Part shown: positions 1 to 13,100 of the stretch, piece by piece
Layout of the letters: each line of letters opens with the position of its first letter
Position numbering within the stretch: position 1 is the first letter of the stretch
Assembly: GCF_020382885.2 (NCBI RefSeq)
Contig: NC_058501.1
Span: 11,567,501-11,631,500 of the forward strand
DNA from: Scatophagus argus
Lineage: Eukaryota > Chordata > Actinopteri > Scatophagidae
DNA length: 64,000 nt
Direction of reading: 5' to 3'
Made by a program: the position numbers and the translations under genes
The notes under the pieces: generated by a model
The model's database searches: none
Seen by the model: only the letters and a program-made list of their open reading frames with translations
What the model was told of the DNA's origin: nothing

Positions 1-198
1 AAAGGCAAAAACGGTCTTTGGGAAGAATTTATTTGATCCTTCCTCAGAGTTTTTAGTTTGGCCTATTTCCCATAACACGGAGCGGGAAGGATTCATGACC
101 TGTACTGCAGCCAACCGCCAGAAGGCGATCGATGCGTTTTAGCTTAACTTTTGGGGGTTGTTATGTCATTTGTCTTGGTCCAATTTTCTCATACTCAC

Positions 199-1111
199 AC
201 TCCAAAGTTATCTCTAACTTCACACTCTGTGAAAAGCCTCTGGGTGTGATGTGGACAGACCAGGGCCCAGTCCTGTTCTGCATCTGGTTTGAGTCGTCAC
301 TCTGACTGGGACACCTGGCAGCCTCGACATTCACCTAGAGAAAAGACACTTTAGTGTTATAAGTCGTATTTGCTAATGTCCTGTACAGGATATCAGTCTC
401 AATTTTGCTGACCAGTACAACTGCAGGGTTTCCAGTCACAATGTTGCTGAATGTGATGTTGACTCCCACTGGCACAGGGCTGGTGTCCACAGTCAGCCCT
501 GTCATAGGCTGCTCTGTTGGCATGGTGATAGTGAGAGGGAAGGACTGGCTCACGGCTGGCCTCAGATGCAGGGCGAACTCCTGGGGCTGGAGGAACAGAG
601 CCTTTGCATTCACTGGCTCTGTGCTGCAGAAGTTCATTTGTCACCGCCAAGAAGAACGTTACATTGGAAGTCATTTTGGTCTTGAACAAATAATGACACT
701 GTAATCTGGCACCAGTGTCATGTCAGTAGGAGTAATTTGTTGCATGTCTGTGTTGCACTCCCTGTTAGTGTTTTGATTTGATAAATACTGTTTTATCTGA
801 CAGGCTTGACTAGTACAAAAAAAGTTTTATAGCGGATCTTTAAACCAGGATACTCACCTGCTGTCATTCTTGACAACCTGCATCCCACCCTGAGGGTTAT
901 ACATATATTCTTCAAGACAGCCTGCTCTCCGCAATCTCTTCAAGGTATGACAGCGGATGTTAGAGAGAGGGGCGCTGCACCAGGCACACTCGGGGCCAGA
1001 CTGGATGCACTCGTCACAGCTGGAGGCAGTTGTGAGACACGTTTGTTCCTTGGCTCGGCTGGGACACGCAGGAAGCAGCAGCAGGCAGAGACAGAGCAGT
1101 TTCACGGCCAT
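199..1111 (-). CDS. Integrin beta-like gene, 5' part, lacking the beta-I domain (partial at left edge)
   Basis: Three coding exons are visible on the minus strand: 1111-858, 623-413 and 334-199, with consistent phases (2, 0, 1). The start at 1111 follows a TGCAG acceptor, so a 5'UTR exon probably lies upstream. The upstream Met at 1153 would put 14 residues before a clean signal peptide (MAVKLLCLCLLLLPACPSRA) and was not chosen. Exon 1 then gives a typical integrin PSI domain (SSCDECIQSGPECAWCS, later a Cys followed by a NPQGG turn). Exon 2 has the opening strand of the hybrid domain (LQPQEFALHLRP) but runs straight into a hybrid C-terminal strand (FSNIVTGNPAVVL). Exon 3 has the segment that normally follows the hybrid domain, with the I-P-GF pattern (HITPRGFSQSVKLEITLEC). 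The gap between exons 2 and 3 is 78 bp, so the roughly 240-residue ligand-binding beta-I domain cannot be encoded. The gene continues left of the window. The exon 2 donor (GTCAGC) is weak. Confidence 0.72.
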
Positions 1112-2103
1112 CCTGCAGTTACAATAAAGCTTTGGGGTGATGGTCCTCAACATTGAGCCATTTTTAATAAAATAAAGGATACATAGGCAGACTTTTAGTA
1201 ACTGTCTAAATTGAATCTTTTTTACTTTTTTGTCTTTTTTTTCCTCTTTCTTTTTAAATCGCTTGTCTCTTGTAACTCCTGTTTAAATGATGATAACCTT
1301 TCACTTTAATGAGTCCAAGACATGAAATTAAAAATAGCATAATCATAAGCAGTCCCAGAGTCAGGCCTGTTTTCCTTATGAAATGAGATTTTGTATGTAC
1401 TTGTTAATTTAGGAATTTAGTAATGTTGCATATAAATACTCAAAATATAACTATGTATCTCTGGCCTGACAGGGACAGAAACCATAGAAACTATGTTTCT
1501 GTTTAAAATTGAAAAGAAAAATAAACCTACCATGACCACTAGAAAGACAAACAACCAAACTTCAGCTGGACTGATGCAACAAGTAGCCTAATATGCTACT
1601 GCTACTGTGCTTATTTCTATATCTTTTTTAACAGCATGCTTCGTGTTTGTCTGATTCAGTAATTGATTATGTGGTAAATAAACTAAAACACAAATACAAT
1701 GCAATACTAGTACATTACCTGAGGTATTGGAAGCTTTCTGTGCTGTGTCTTGGGAGCTGTCAACCTCTACAACACTCTGCAACACACTGACAGGCTTCAG
1801 TCATGTATTGGCTGGATGTGAATTCTGCATGACACCCAGGGTGCAGAAATCTGATCACACAGTTCTGATTGGTGTGGCTGTTTGGGGTGTCTATCTGTGA
1901 CCTCAGAAAACAAACATGCACATGTTCTTTTTCTTTAGTCAGGTCTCTCACTGCAAATATTTACAGATCAGAGTCAGTTATTGAGACCACAGTCATTCTC
2001 TTGTAGTAATGCATGCATGCAATTTGTATCCAATGTGGGGTTCAGAGTGCGTGTTTCGGTGTATTTTTGAAACAGCTAACTTCCTCTGTCTGTTTTTTCT
2101 CAG
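1112..2103. other. Intergenic or intronic stretch between the integrin-like gene and mrs2
   Basis: No coding exon was found on either strand. The expected upstream mrs2 exons (mitochondrial presequence and the region leading to the first conserved core strand) were searched for by eye and not seen. Only short uncharacterised frames and T-rich tracts are present. Confidence 0.6.
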
Positions 2104-5100
2104 TTTTTGAAAGCCATCGTGACCCCGCAGTCCCTTTTGGTGTTGGACTTTCGTGGTCTTGGATTGGAGCGTTGGTTGGTGCTGGACCTGGCCCCTCAGC
2201 TAGCATCCCAGACACACTCTCTGCCCTTTGAGTTCAGAGCACTAGAGGCCATACTGCAGCACAAGGTGAGACAGATTTGAGAAACACTTTTTGAGTTCAC
2301 AGCACTAGGGGCCATACTGCAGCCCAACTGCAGAGGAATTAGAGAAACACTCTGTGACTGTGGTTTTAAGCATTTAACCTAGGTAAACCTCTGTTGTCAC
2401 ATAAAATAAAGTGTCTTCATGTATGTGTGTCACTAGGTAAACACTCTACAAGCTCGACTGAATGATGTTGAACCAGTAATACTGGACACGTTGGAATCCC
2501 TAGTAGATCCTAAAATCCTGTCTGCTGATAGAAGTAAATTACATATACTACTGCAGACCAGCAAAAGGTAAAACACACAACCATATACACCGACGTAGTT
2601 TGTATGTTCTTTTAAATGAGGATGGAGAGCATCAGTATTGCAATACTTTGCTGTGTTGATATGAGGAACTGGGTCAGAATCTCTGGGTATGGACTGGTTT
2701 TCAGCAGTCAATTAAAAAAGTCCTTCACCTTTCATAATTCCTTTTAGGAAGCATCAATAATCACATGCTAAAGGCTTATAGTCACAAATCTTGTTTTGTC
2801 CCTCTTGTTTCTTGTGCCTCTGTCAGCTTATCAGAGTTGGAGACGGATGTAAAAGTTTTTAAGGATTCCTTGCTGAAGATTTTGGATGAGGACGAGCTCA
2901 TTGAAGAACTCTGTCTGACCAAGTGGACAGACCCAAGAGTTTTGTATGCTACACATGCACTCCCATATGCTTACATGAATGCTAAAAGCAGTTCTCTTAA
3001 AAGTTTCTTTAGAGCTTACAGTCAGTGCCATGTTAAGTACAGATCTGCATGATTTTGTTGTGACTTCCTATACATAGCTTGTCACTAAAATGCTGTTTAA
3101 ACATCTTTGAATCACAAAAGATGACATGCATCTGAACATTAGCTAAATCATTAGCTTCATAATAGCCTAATGTTAAATGGCGGAATATATGAGCAACGTT
3201 GCTCCTTTGTGACAGTCACATTGCGATAATAATCACAGTTAGTGAGCCAGCAGCATTTCACTTTGTACTTTTCTCTTCCACATGTGTAAGCGAGAAGCAT
3301 TCAATAGCATTCATATATATTAGTCGGCCATGTTAACATTCGTTGACACTCACTTCCTGTATTATGTGTTGGATTGTACTTTCATGTTGTGCCTTTTGCA
3401 TACATGTTGGTTCATTTGGTGTGACACTTCTGGACCACCGTATCAAACAGAACATGAGGGTGAAAGAAAGGGGGAACTTAAATCAAATCAAATCAAATCT
3501 CACAGACGTGCTCCTACCTTTGAATGTGTGGTATTCCTTAATTTAAATCAAGGAATTACATACAGCTAATTTGAGCTTTTAAGGGAGTTCTGTTAATCTG
3601 ACATGGTAAAATCCTGCATGCAAACCTCTCAGAAGAAAAGATTGACAGATTTAGGATTGCACCATGAAAATGTTCTTGCATGAAACCTATTGATTTTGGG
3701 ATATTTCAGATTTAATTTCAGTGTGACATTTATTGTCTGGCTGCTTAAGACCAGGATACTGAAAGCCAGAATTCTTTCACGTATTTTTAGGTATTAAAAT
3801 GGTCAAGATTTGTCCTATTTGTTCTGAAGAAAAATATAGTTGTGCTTCCCCTTTTTATGATTGCAAGAAAAAAAAAAGTTTTCTATCAAAATGATAAATT
3901 GTTAATTGCTGAAAGTTCTGCTAACTCACAGGGCTTTTTTAAAGCAGCATATTTTATTGTGTGTATAATAATATGTCTGTCTGTCTGTCTGTGTTCCTAG
4001 TGAGGAGAGCAGCTTGGGTATTGACCACGCTGAAGAGATGGAACTGTTATTGGAGAATTACTATATGCAGGTAAGGCTACTTGTCTAATTAACTAACAAA
4101 TATAAAAATGTTCCTCTTTCTCTTATTAATATGGGGCAATTAAAACATTGTGAGATAAGCTCCTAATAACTAATGAATGCTCAACAGTGAATTAATGTAC
4201 ATTTATATTGACTGACTCTGCAGAAGCAGAATTCTAGCTGGAGGACATTTTCACACTAGTCTGTACATCAAGATCTGAAAATAGTATTGGATCTCCTAAT
4301 TTTTCTTGTTTATACTTCTTTGTACCTTTTTATTGTGGTGGTGAACATGTCCACTTTCCCCTCTTTATTTTTAATATGAAAAGCACTGAAACACACATCA
4401 AATGTCATCTCTCCTGTTGAGTGTTCATACAGTCACTGTGAACTGGTCCATACAGGCTGAAGAGCTGGCCAACAAGACCAGAGAGCTGAAAGGCCTGATA
4501 GATGACTCTGAGAGTGTCATCTTTATCAATCTGGACAGGTACACAAACACACACACGCACACACTGGGTAAACACTGGGTATGTGTATGCGGCAGATTAT
4601 AAGTGAAGTTGTCATTTTAAAATTTAACATTCATTCATCCAATTTGCATTGTATGAAGAATATTGGACCGTTCAGAATGTCTATTCATAAAGGTCATGTT
4701 TTCTTGTCATTTCCAGGAATTTGTTTGAAGCTGGTATAATAATATTGTAACTGACTCAAGAAAACAAAAAGATTCAGATGAGATCCCATCCTAATGTATT
4801 TTCAGTATGAGTGATCGGGGACAAAGTGCACCATCCTCACTTTGTGCAGTTTATTTGAAGCTGATTACAGCAAGGAGAAAAATAGTGAACCTATCCTTCA
4901 AGCCGCACATAAAAGACGTATTTTTAGTCCTGTTGAAACCAAATGACTTGGCTCTACAAGTCCCTCTCTCTTTCTCTCTTTTTTTCCCAGCCATCGAAAC
5001 GTGATGATGCGCCTGAACCTGCAGCTGACAATGGGTTCCTTCTCGCTGACCTTATTTGGTCTGATTGGAGTGGCCTTTGGAATGAATCTGACATCAACCT

Positions 5101-5974
5101 TCGAAGAGGTGAGACAGCTTCCTGCTGAAAACTCAATGGCATCTAGAGTTTGAACAGGTGCTGTTTACAACTTGGTTTAGTAGAAATAAAACCTTTCTTA
5201 TAACAATCAGATGAGTCAGATATGAAAATATTCCTGTCTACACACCGTTGTTGTCAGCTGCCGATGCCCGACCTCATCAAAGCTGCTGTCTCCTCTGTAC
5301 TGTATCCCCTGTCAACAAACTGGCCTCCACTGGTCGATTCTGCTACATCCTAATGACCATTTTTCATTTTTGACATTTTGCAAAAAGTAGATGAATTGAT
5401 TTAATTAAAAAAACGGTTTATGCATAAATCAATAATAAAAGTGACTTTCAGAGTTGTTTAATTTATTTGAAATAAGTTTTGTTATGTACATATTGTACCT
5501 TTTGTATGTTTACAAATACATATATTTCTAGATTTGCCTGCTTGTGTTTCTCACCAGGACCCTCGTGTTTTCTGGCTGGTGACAGGCTTCATGTTCTTGG
5601 GCAGTGGGCTGATATGGAGACGACTGTTGTCGTTTTTGGGTCGACATCTACAGCCTTCAGTTCCCCCACCAGTAATACAAACACACACAAAAACACATAC
5701 ATTGGCCCCTTACCATTTTTTTAATTTTTCTTCAGATGCTTAGTATTCCTTTACTATGGTACTCTGTCCAGTTAAATATAATTATTCCATCTCCGGTGCT
5801 TCTCATCCCAAATTGCTGATAGAAGTGATTAAACATAATTTTATTTAACTTTGCCGTTTGAAAGGCTGCTTAAAGATTAAGTCCCAGCTCTCATTTCTCT
5901 TCTTTGTTATACAGATTCCTCCAGTTTGGAAGAGAAATCTGAGATCATCAGACATCAAAGCAGGAGTCAGATGA
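2104..5974 (+). CDS. mrs2: Magnesium transporter MRS2, mitochondrial (5' exons missing)
   Basis: This encodes the inner-membrane Mg2+ channel that imports Mg2+ into the mitochondrial matrix as a pentamer (CorA/Mrs2/Alr1 family). Eight exons join in phase: 2104-2265, 2437-2567, 2827-2943, 4001-4070, 4456-4538, 4991-5108, 5558-5671 and 5915-5974, ending at a TGA, for about 284 residues. Conserved core blocks are present (DPKILSADRSKLHILLQ, SELETDVKVFKDSLLKILDE, GIDHAEEMELLLENYY). Transmembrane helix 1 ends in the diagnostic GMN motif (FGLIGVAFGMN) and helix 2 reads VFWLVTGFMFLGSGLIWRR. The first exon starts at a block that in the human protein lies well inside the chain, so about 130 N-terminal residues, including the mitochondrial targeting sequence, are not in the window. 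The C-terminal tail is shorter than human. A likely poly(A) signal AATAAA lies near 6446. Identification is secure; completeness is not. Confidence 0.9.
2227..2352. repeat. 63 bp tandem duplication spanning an mrs2 exon end and its donor
   Basis: Positions 2227-2289 and 2290-2352 are two adjacent 63 bp copies with few mismatches. The first copy contains the last 39 bases of an mrs2 exon and its GTGAG donor. The second lies in the intron and has lost the donor (CACAAGGTGAG became CCCAACTGCAG), so only the upstream copy should be spliced. Confidence 0.85.
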
Positions 5975-8030
5975 TGTTCTACCTCCGCTCTGTAAAATGC
6001 CACAGGCCTCCTACAGACTCAGCAGCTTTAAAGACAATTGTTTCAGCACCCTGGCCCCCTTGAATTCTCTACTGAGTCTAGAGATTTTTATTTAATAACA
6101 CACCTTGTTGCTTAACTTCCCCATGCCTACAGCAGAGTTTGACACTGCATCTAAATGTTGGGATAATTCAGGTGTGGTTCTGTGTCCTTGCCATTGCGTC
6201 AGTTGTACTGTGTTCAATCAAATATTTGATTTCATGTATGTGTATAAAACATGTGGGCACACAATATTGCTATGTCATCACTTGTTCTCGTGCAGTGGAT
6301 GGATGTGTGGGTGAGTGTCGGCGTTAGAAGTCAAACAGATAACAGCCCAACTAACATGATAACCATCTACATCCCACTGTACTTTCCCTCGTTTCATAGT
6401 GGAAAAAAATGGGTTAAAATGACAAAATCCTGTTAAATTGCTCTAAATAAATGTAAACCAAATTAATGTCTAAAGTTTTTTGTTAAGGTTTATTTCCTCT
6501 ATCATCTGTATGTAGGTAAGAATTTGTATTTGCTAAGCTGCACAGTGAAATCTGTTAGACAATAAGAACTTGTTCAGAAATTCCTGAACCATTTAGTGCT
6601 CTGAAAAACAGGGTTTTATTAGAAGATAATCTGGTAAAACTGATAAAAAGCAAATTTTCAGGCATTTCGGACGGAACAATGCATCACACTTTTCATCAGG
6701 CTTAATAAACATGTTTCTAGTTTGGTTTGGATTTGTTTTGGTATTATGTCTCATGTTGTTACCTTGAGTGTCTCAAATTGATGTTTGGTCAATAATACGT
6801 GAGAAACTTTTAGCACTATGACTTTAAAGTTGTTGGATTTTGTCCTGTTGCCGTTTGCACGGAAGCTGTTAGTATTCCACATGTTAAATCTAGCACCTCA
6901 GAAGAAAACATGTTAAAACCTCCTGCCAATGGAAATCTTAGTATTGTATGGCTAAACACTGTACATATTGACAACCCATGCCTTACAGCAGTGGTTTCAG
7001 GAAACCCTCGAGAGGCCAGATTAATGAGTTTGGTCTTGATATGATTCACAGGACACGAAAGCACAAGAAACACATTGCAGCTACAGTAAAATTCTGTTTA
7101 TTTAAAAGTTTAATATATATTTTTTACATCAGACAAAGGTGATTGACACATACAACTGGTTAGGGATCACCAATAGATTTGGTTTCATTTTCAGGGGTCA
7201 CAAGCCAAATATGTTGGAAAACACTGCCTTAGTAGAACCGTATGTTTTTCCAAGTCCTTCATCTTCTGACTGTTGTAAACTTGTGTTATATTTATTGCTT
7301 ATGAATAAATATTCAGCAATCTATGATTTTTTTTTTCTTTCACAGTGAATCTAATGTGGCTTTTCGTACACTGAGCCACCAAAAAGGACTCTTCAAATCC
7401 ATTTCAAGGCATCTTTGGCAGTAGTTAAGGGTTTGATAAAAAGAAAAAAAATCCTAATTACATCCACTGACAAGTGCAAAAAGAAGGGGCAAAAGTAAAA
7501 ACTGAATAAACATAATGGGTGAATTTAAAAAAAAAAAAAAAAAAAAAGCTAATTCCAGCTCATCAGTGCTAACAAAACGAGTTCATTGTGTTTGTTTTAT
7601 GTGTGATGTGGACTTTCTGAGTAAGAGTCTAATTATGTTATTTTGCTCAGCTGAATTTGACTTGATCAGCAACGAGCATGGCTTGAATGTTGCTGCAGGT
7701 GATTACTGTACATTATTTCCTTATTGAATTATTACCAGAAATGTCCCAGCTGCATTGATGGAAACAGTGAAGCTAGTGGATGACAGCAAAGTGTTGTTTT
7801 TCTCATGCTGTGCAATATTCTATGGCCAACATTAAATTAGTTTCTTCATTTCTCTACTGTGGGACTAATAACTAACTAATAACTTGAGTTGTATGGGATT
7901 GTTGCCATAACCTTGTGCACTAGAGGGAGTCATTTCAGAAGAAGAAGAAACCTTATTTGGCAGAACTTTTTATTTTTATTTTACATATACTGAATTTTTT
8001 CTATGCATTTAACCCATCCCTGGTTAAACA
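5975..8030. other. mrs2 3'UTR and gene-free DNA
   Basis: The mrs2 3'UTR probably ends soon after AATAAA at about 6446. The rest holds short meaningless frames, a 20-base A tract at about 7526-7547 and AT-rich sequence. No gene was recognised. Confidence 0.6.
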
Positions 8031-8039
8031 CACATGCAA

Positions 8040-8140
8040 CACAGCACACTACGTGCAGTGACCTCACAGGAGCAGTGGGTTGCCATGCCAGGCGCCTGGA
8101 GAGCAGTTAGGGGGTTAGGTGTCTTGCTCAAGGGAATATC
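8040..8140. repeat. Short dispersed fish repeat (TTGCTCAAGGG family)
   Basis: The block with GTCTTGCTCAAGGG resembles a widely dispersed teleost repeat. Related fragments recur in this window near 32150-32210 and 39680-39715. The boundaries are estimates. Confidence 0.45.
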
Positions 8141-8289
8141 AGCCGTTACTAATAAGCCAAAGTTATGCCTGCTGGTCCGGGGGAAGCTGCTTTGTCAACC
8201 TCTAGGGTTGCAACAAATTATAAATGGGCACATCACAGATGCATTCATATATAATCGGGTGTACCTCTTGTAGTTGTAAAAGGTCAAAT

Positions 8290-9090
8290 TATATTCCCCC
8301 GGAGTCATTCACCATATATGAGAGGTCTTTTCCTCCAAGAAATTTTATAAACGGACCCCATATGCACTGAAATTTCTGCTGTTTACCTTTGAGAGTATGT
8401 GATCAGGGGTATAGACAAAGACATTTCCTAACCCAGATCCCCACCCCTACCAGAATAAAAAACTTAGACTCTACAGTTAATTGATTGATAACATTTCCCA
8501 TAAAAGTTGGGTGATTTCTTCACAAAATTTATTGATCTTAAGACAAGACTACATACAATGAAAAAGCGTCCCTTTGTCCTCTCACCTTTTACATCTGGAA
8601 TGTTAAGATTGAATTTGCCGAGCCTCTCTGTTGTAATATAAACCCTCATTAACCATTAACATTGCAAAATTTTTAAACGTGTTCTGGAAGTCTGTGTGTG
8701 AGCTTACAAAGGTTTTTCCATTTTTCACCTGCGATCTCCTCTTGGAGATCAGCACTCCAGGCTTTTGATTTGGCCTCAGTGAATTCAGTGAAACTTGTCA
8801 TCAACATATTGTAAATTTCAGAAATGATTCCTTTGTCTAGGGGATTTTTAAATAAAACCTTTTCAAATGAGAACATACTGGAAAAGTCAATGAATGGTTT
8901 CATTTGGATCTAATTAAATTTATGAGTTGCAGATATTTAAGAAGGTGTGCTTAACCACAAGATCCCCCAAAATTCTAATTTCAGGAGAAAACACGTCCAT
9001 AATTTCACCTAGACCTCCGTCCGCCCTGCCTAGTCTGAAGAAATGGTTACCCCAAATCGGACTGTATCAAGATAATACTGGAACTTCGTT
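8290..9090 (-). mobile_element. Decayed L1-like non-LTR retrotransposon fragment (3' part of ORF2)
   Basis: On the minus strand, frames broken by stops carry the C-terminal part of an L1/Tx1-like ORF2. The longest open stretch, 8903-8673, includes KGIISEIYNMLMTSF followed by KAWSADLQEEIAGEKW, a pattern typical of the region after the reverse transcriptase. Further 3' come a TTERLGKF-like piece and, near 8350, IWGPFIKFLGG, also typical of these elements. Several stops and probable frameshifts show it is dead. No target-site duplication was identified. Confidence 0.65.
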
Positions 9091-10154
9091 CGAATATTTT
9101 TACACGTTGTGCCGTCCTACTACTATCAGCGAGAGTTACTTCTATAGCTTAACCTAAATTTATTAGTTTGTGCCCCTTCACACACTTTGTTGAAGCACAT
9201 CCTGGTTAATCCCTTTTTAAAGTAACAAGAGTATACAAAAAGTACTATTTGTGTAGGCTATTTAAAAAATTACTATGAAATAAAAACCTGTCGTGTATAC
9301 AAGAATGTCATGATTTGGTCTACCTGGGCTATAATACGCTGTATACCAAGCAGCTAGCGCTTATAGCTTTATGTATGCTACCAAATCTACTAATTTACTA
9401 GTTTGTTCAGTATTTCAGGAACCTATATCATATTTTTAGAGGTAGTTTATTGGTATGGCCTGGTCAGCCTTTGTTTCCCCACTATAGAGATGTCCATAAA
9501 GTACGTTTAGTTAACATACTGAAAATCGGCTCCATCATTTATAGACAACTAATGTAGGTTACACTAGTTCAATACATAACGGACATTCCCTAGAACTACG
9601 AGATCTTGGGCAGGTAAATAGCTGCTTTTTAAGGGTCCCTGCTTTCTCCTGCTCATTTGAGTTCACCGAAATAAATTGCGTCAAACTGAACGAAATTAGA
9701 TGAGGATCGTGGACTTTTAAATGTTTAGAAATCAGTGCGAATAAATATGCTCAAATTGTTTTAAAAACGATATTCCGCATTGTTCCCGCTTCACATGACG
9801 CAGTCCGTTTCCACACAGGTCTCCCTGTTGCTTTCTCTGTTTCCGTATCCATGGTGAATCGTCCCACCTGCAGCCTACCTTCTAGAACGAACGTCACGCC
9901 GTGCTTACGTCACCGCGGAGCCACGCTGCACTGCCAGTCCAAACAACTTTTCCAGAGGAACTTCGCATCACAACGCGTCCAGGAGCCGAACATCGAAGTG
10001 CTAAGAGTTAACAAAGCAGCCGTATACCCCAGCGAAAACGTGTCGAGGAACAAGCGCAACGATAGTTTTACTTTTGAGCTTTAAAAAAATTGTTTTTTTT
10101 TTCTTCTATATACACATTTTCCCTCACAGCTGCCGTTTTTGTTTGGAAGTAAAG
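9091..10154 (+). promoter_or_regulatory. Upstream region and 5'UTR of sdc2
   Basis: No gene was found. From about 9780 the sequence becomes richer in CpG than its surroundings, which fits a promoter and first exon just upstream of the sdc2 start at 10155. The transcription start cannot be placed from sequence alone. Confidence 0.4.
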
Positions 10155-13100
10155 ATGAGGAATCTGTGGTTGTTGTTCCTTGTCGGGTTGGCGACTGGCT
10201 TTATCAGTGAAAAAGTGAGTAGCTTTTATTTTTGCGGTTTTAGTGTGGCTAAAATATCCATGAACCAACGTTATACGAAGTCTCAGTGTTATGTGACTCG
10301 ATAATACAGACTTTGTGTCTTTCTTCTATACAGAGAAAATGCATTAATTAGCCGTTGAGATACGTTTAGAAAAAGCAACCTTCCCTAACGTAACGTTTTT
10401 TTTCGTTTGCCAGTTTTTTTCTGTTCGTGTTTCTAACCGAGGCCCCCCATAAAATCAATGGGAAAATGTTTTAAATGCTCTGAATGTGGTGTTACGTCAT
10501 TCTAGGTTGTTCATTAAGCTCATTTGTTAACATACCTTTCTTCCTCGGTCTGCCTGGACGTTTTATGTAAAAATGATCAACATGAAAATGAGTATAGCTT
10601 TTTAAGCTTAAGCAAATGTTCCAGGAAGCAAAAGTGTTAACATCGAAGATATGTTATCGTACGTGCTAATGCTGGTTTATTGATATTCACCATTAGGCTG
10701 TGTATTCAAGCCAAGTTCAGGCGTCAAGTTGGTGGTCAAGTTCACACAGGGCCAAAGTCTGTCCAGCTTCTCTCAGCTCTGACATTTAAACCCAAATCTC
10801 CAGACCGGACCTGCATTTCTCACCCACACAAGGCTTCAGTCAGAGTATAAAATGTCATCATTTGCAAAATGAATATTTAACTGGGGTAAAGATGTTAAGA
10901 ATGACAAAGAATCCTTTTGCCTGACTTGACAAGTTAAAGAAATCAAATCAGATAAGGCTCCCTGTATTTCCCCTCCTCTCTCTTTTTCTGTGTGTGTGTG
11001 TGTGTGCATGTATGTGTGTGTGTGTGTTGTAATGCTGGAAAACACCTGGAAATGACAGGCTAAATTAGTGCTCTGAACATTGTCACAAGTGCAATAATAT
11101 CCCAGTTGCATGATTTATTGACTGTAAAAGTCCCAAATGGTAAGACTTTGCCACCTCTCCAGAAATCCATGATATTTAAGATTTATGGACTGTATATTGT
11201 GAAAGGGAGAGCTTTGAAACCTGAGAGTGTCCTGCTGTCTAGCAGGAACTGACAAAGTAGTAAATATCAGTTAAATACTGAAACAGTTGTGGAGAGAGGA
11301 AGGAAATAAAATAAGTGTAATGTGAGCATAATGTATTATAAACAAATGTGATTACTGAAAAAAACACTTTTTAAATCTGCCAAAACTGTAATTTTATCAT
11401 CTTGTAGTGTGTGTCACACTGCACTGCTCTTCACATACTTCAGTTCCCTTTTACTTTATGCCACTAATACACAGACTCCAGTTCTAAATTACTGGGCGTG
11501 ATGGGTTACAGCATATATTCAAACTGCCTCTTTTTCTGAGAGTGGCTGTAGAATTACTGGTTAGTTAGTCAGTGATGTTGCTCACTTCTGAAAGATGAAT
11601 GTTGTAAGAAGCTCTGTGCCCGTGACACTTTGTGAATCAGTAGTGGTGTCATTTTCTGGATGGATGACTCACAGTGAGTCCCACTGGGCTAGTCCAGACA
11701 CGCATGGAACGGCTTGGGATACACAGTTTGCCAGAGTAGGCGGAAGGAAAATTGTGACACCTGCTGTCATTATTATTACTGATTATTCTCACAGAGCTTC
11801 TGAAACAGATTATCAAAATACGCACATGACGGGAGGACCAAATTAAAATAAAAGGAACTGATAAAATCTAATAGACATTCTCAGCTGTGGTGAGTTGGTA
11901 TACAGTGTGGTCTACCTCAAGTTTCATGTGTTATCACTTTATCAGCAGTGGGGTATTACTCACAACATATTACTCATAACATAGTTCTCTGTGTGGAGGC
12001 AAGACTGTACACATCCTGTCATTCTGACAGGTTGGCTGTTGGACAGTGTCTATGATCTTTTTGTGAGTTGGTGGACATATATGTGCCTTTCAATCTCAAC
12101 ATGTCCTTTAGGATTTTCACATCGTTTTCAAATATGTACAACTAGAGGTGTATGAGTTGTAGAATCAGGGTTAACTATATTTTTTCACAATGCTAAAATA
12201 AATAAATAGCAGTAGGATTTTCACTAGATATTGGTATTGAGGTTCCTTGTTCCACCATAAAGAGATTTGAACATTTTAAGCCTCTTAACAGATTGAAATT
12301 TTATCTTTTGTCAAATAATGTCAAGGACATATAGTTTGGCATCAGCAGAATTGTATAACTGTGACACATCTCAGTTAAGTACATCATTATATCCCTCAGG
12401 ATGAGACAAACGTAGAAATGTCACTTTGCTGTTACTGTCACACATAGGAATTTTGAAAAATTCTTTAATGCCCATGTTTTTCTATGCATTTCTACCAAAC
12501 CTGACCTAAAAACAAAAGTGTCAAATATCTATTCACCTTGAATTACCTCCCATTTATTTTACAGTGTAATTATAATAATAATTTTGCCTATGTGAGGCCT
12601 TTGGAGACTATAACTGCTGTTGAACAACTAAACAGATACATTTGACATTGAGGGGTCCGACATTTTAGGACTTGTAGCCTTGGTCAAACATACGCCCCCT
12701 TGAACGCAGTGTTGTGTGCTGTCTAGCTGGTGATGACAGCCCTGTTGTGTACTTATGGCTGTTACACAACCTCACTCTTGGCCTGACTGCTCTCTCATTA
12801 TCATTGACTTCCATCTCACTGGGGAAATATTTTACTGTAATAACTTTCAGTCCTGCAGACACAAAAAATATGGATTTGTTGATTACAAGACTTAATAATA
12901 CATTATATAGCTCCTATTGTGTGCCTACAGTGTTTTATTCCTGTGACATGGCTGCTTCCAGAAGACTGTCCTCACTTGGACAAAGCACCAGGATAGCAGA
13001 TGGCTATATGCAATGTGTATGTGTGAGCTATGTTCATACGTACGCTTTCCAGATGTTCGTAACCTCTGAGTCACTCAGTCAAGTCTTTCAGTAAACACTA

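Noticed and set aside
399-689. A 96-codon minus-strand frame overlapping integrin exon 2.
   Set aside because: The alternative frame starting after the acceptor at 623 joins exon 1 in phase and gives the integrin hybrid-domain pattern; this frame does not.
12714-13094. A 126-codon plus-strand frame in sdc2 intron 1.
   Set aside because: No motif, no splice or promoter context, and composition typical of AT-rich chance frames.
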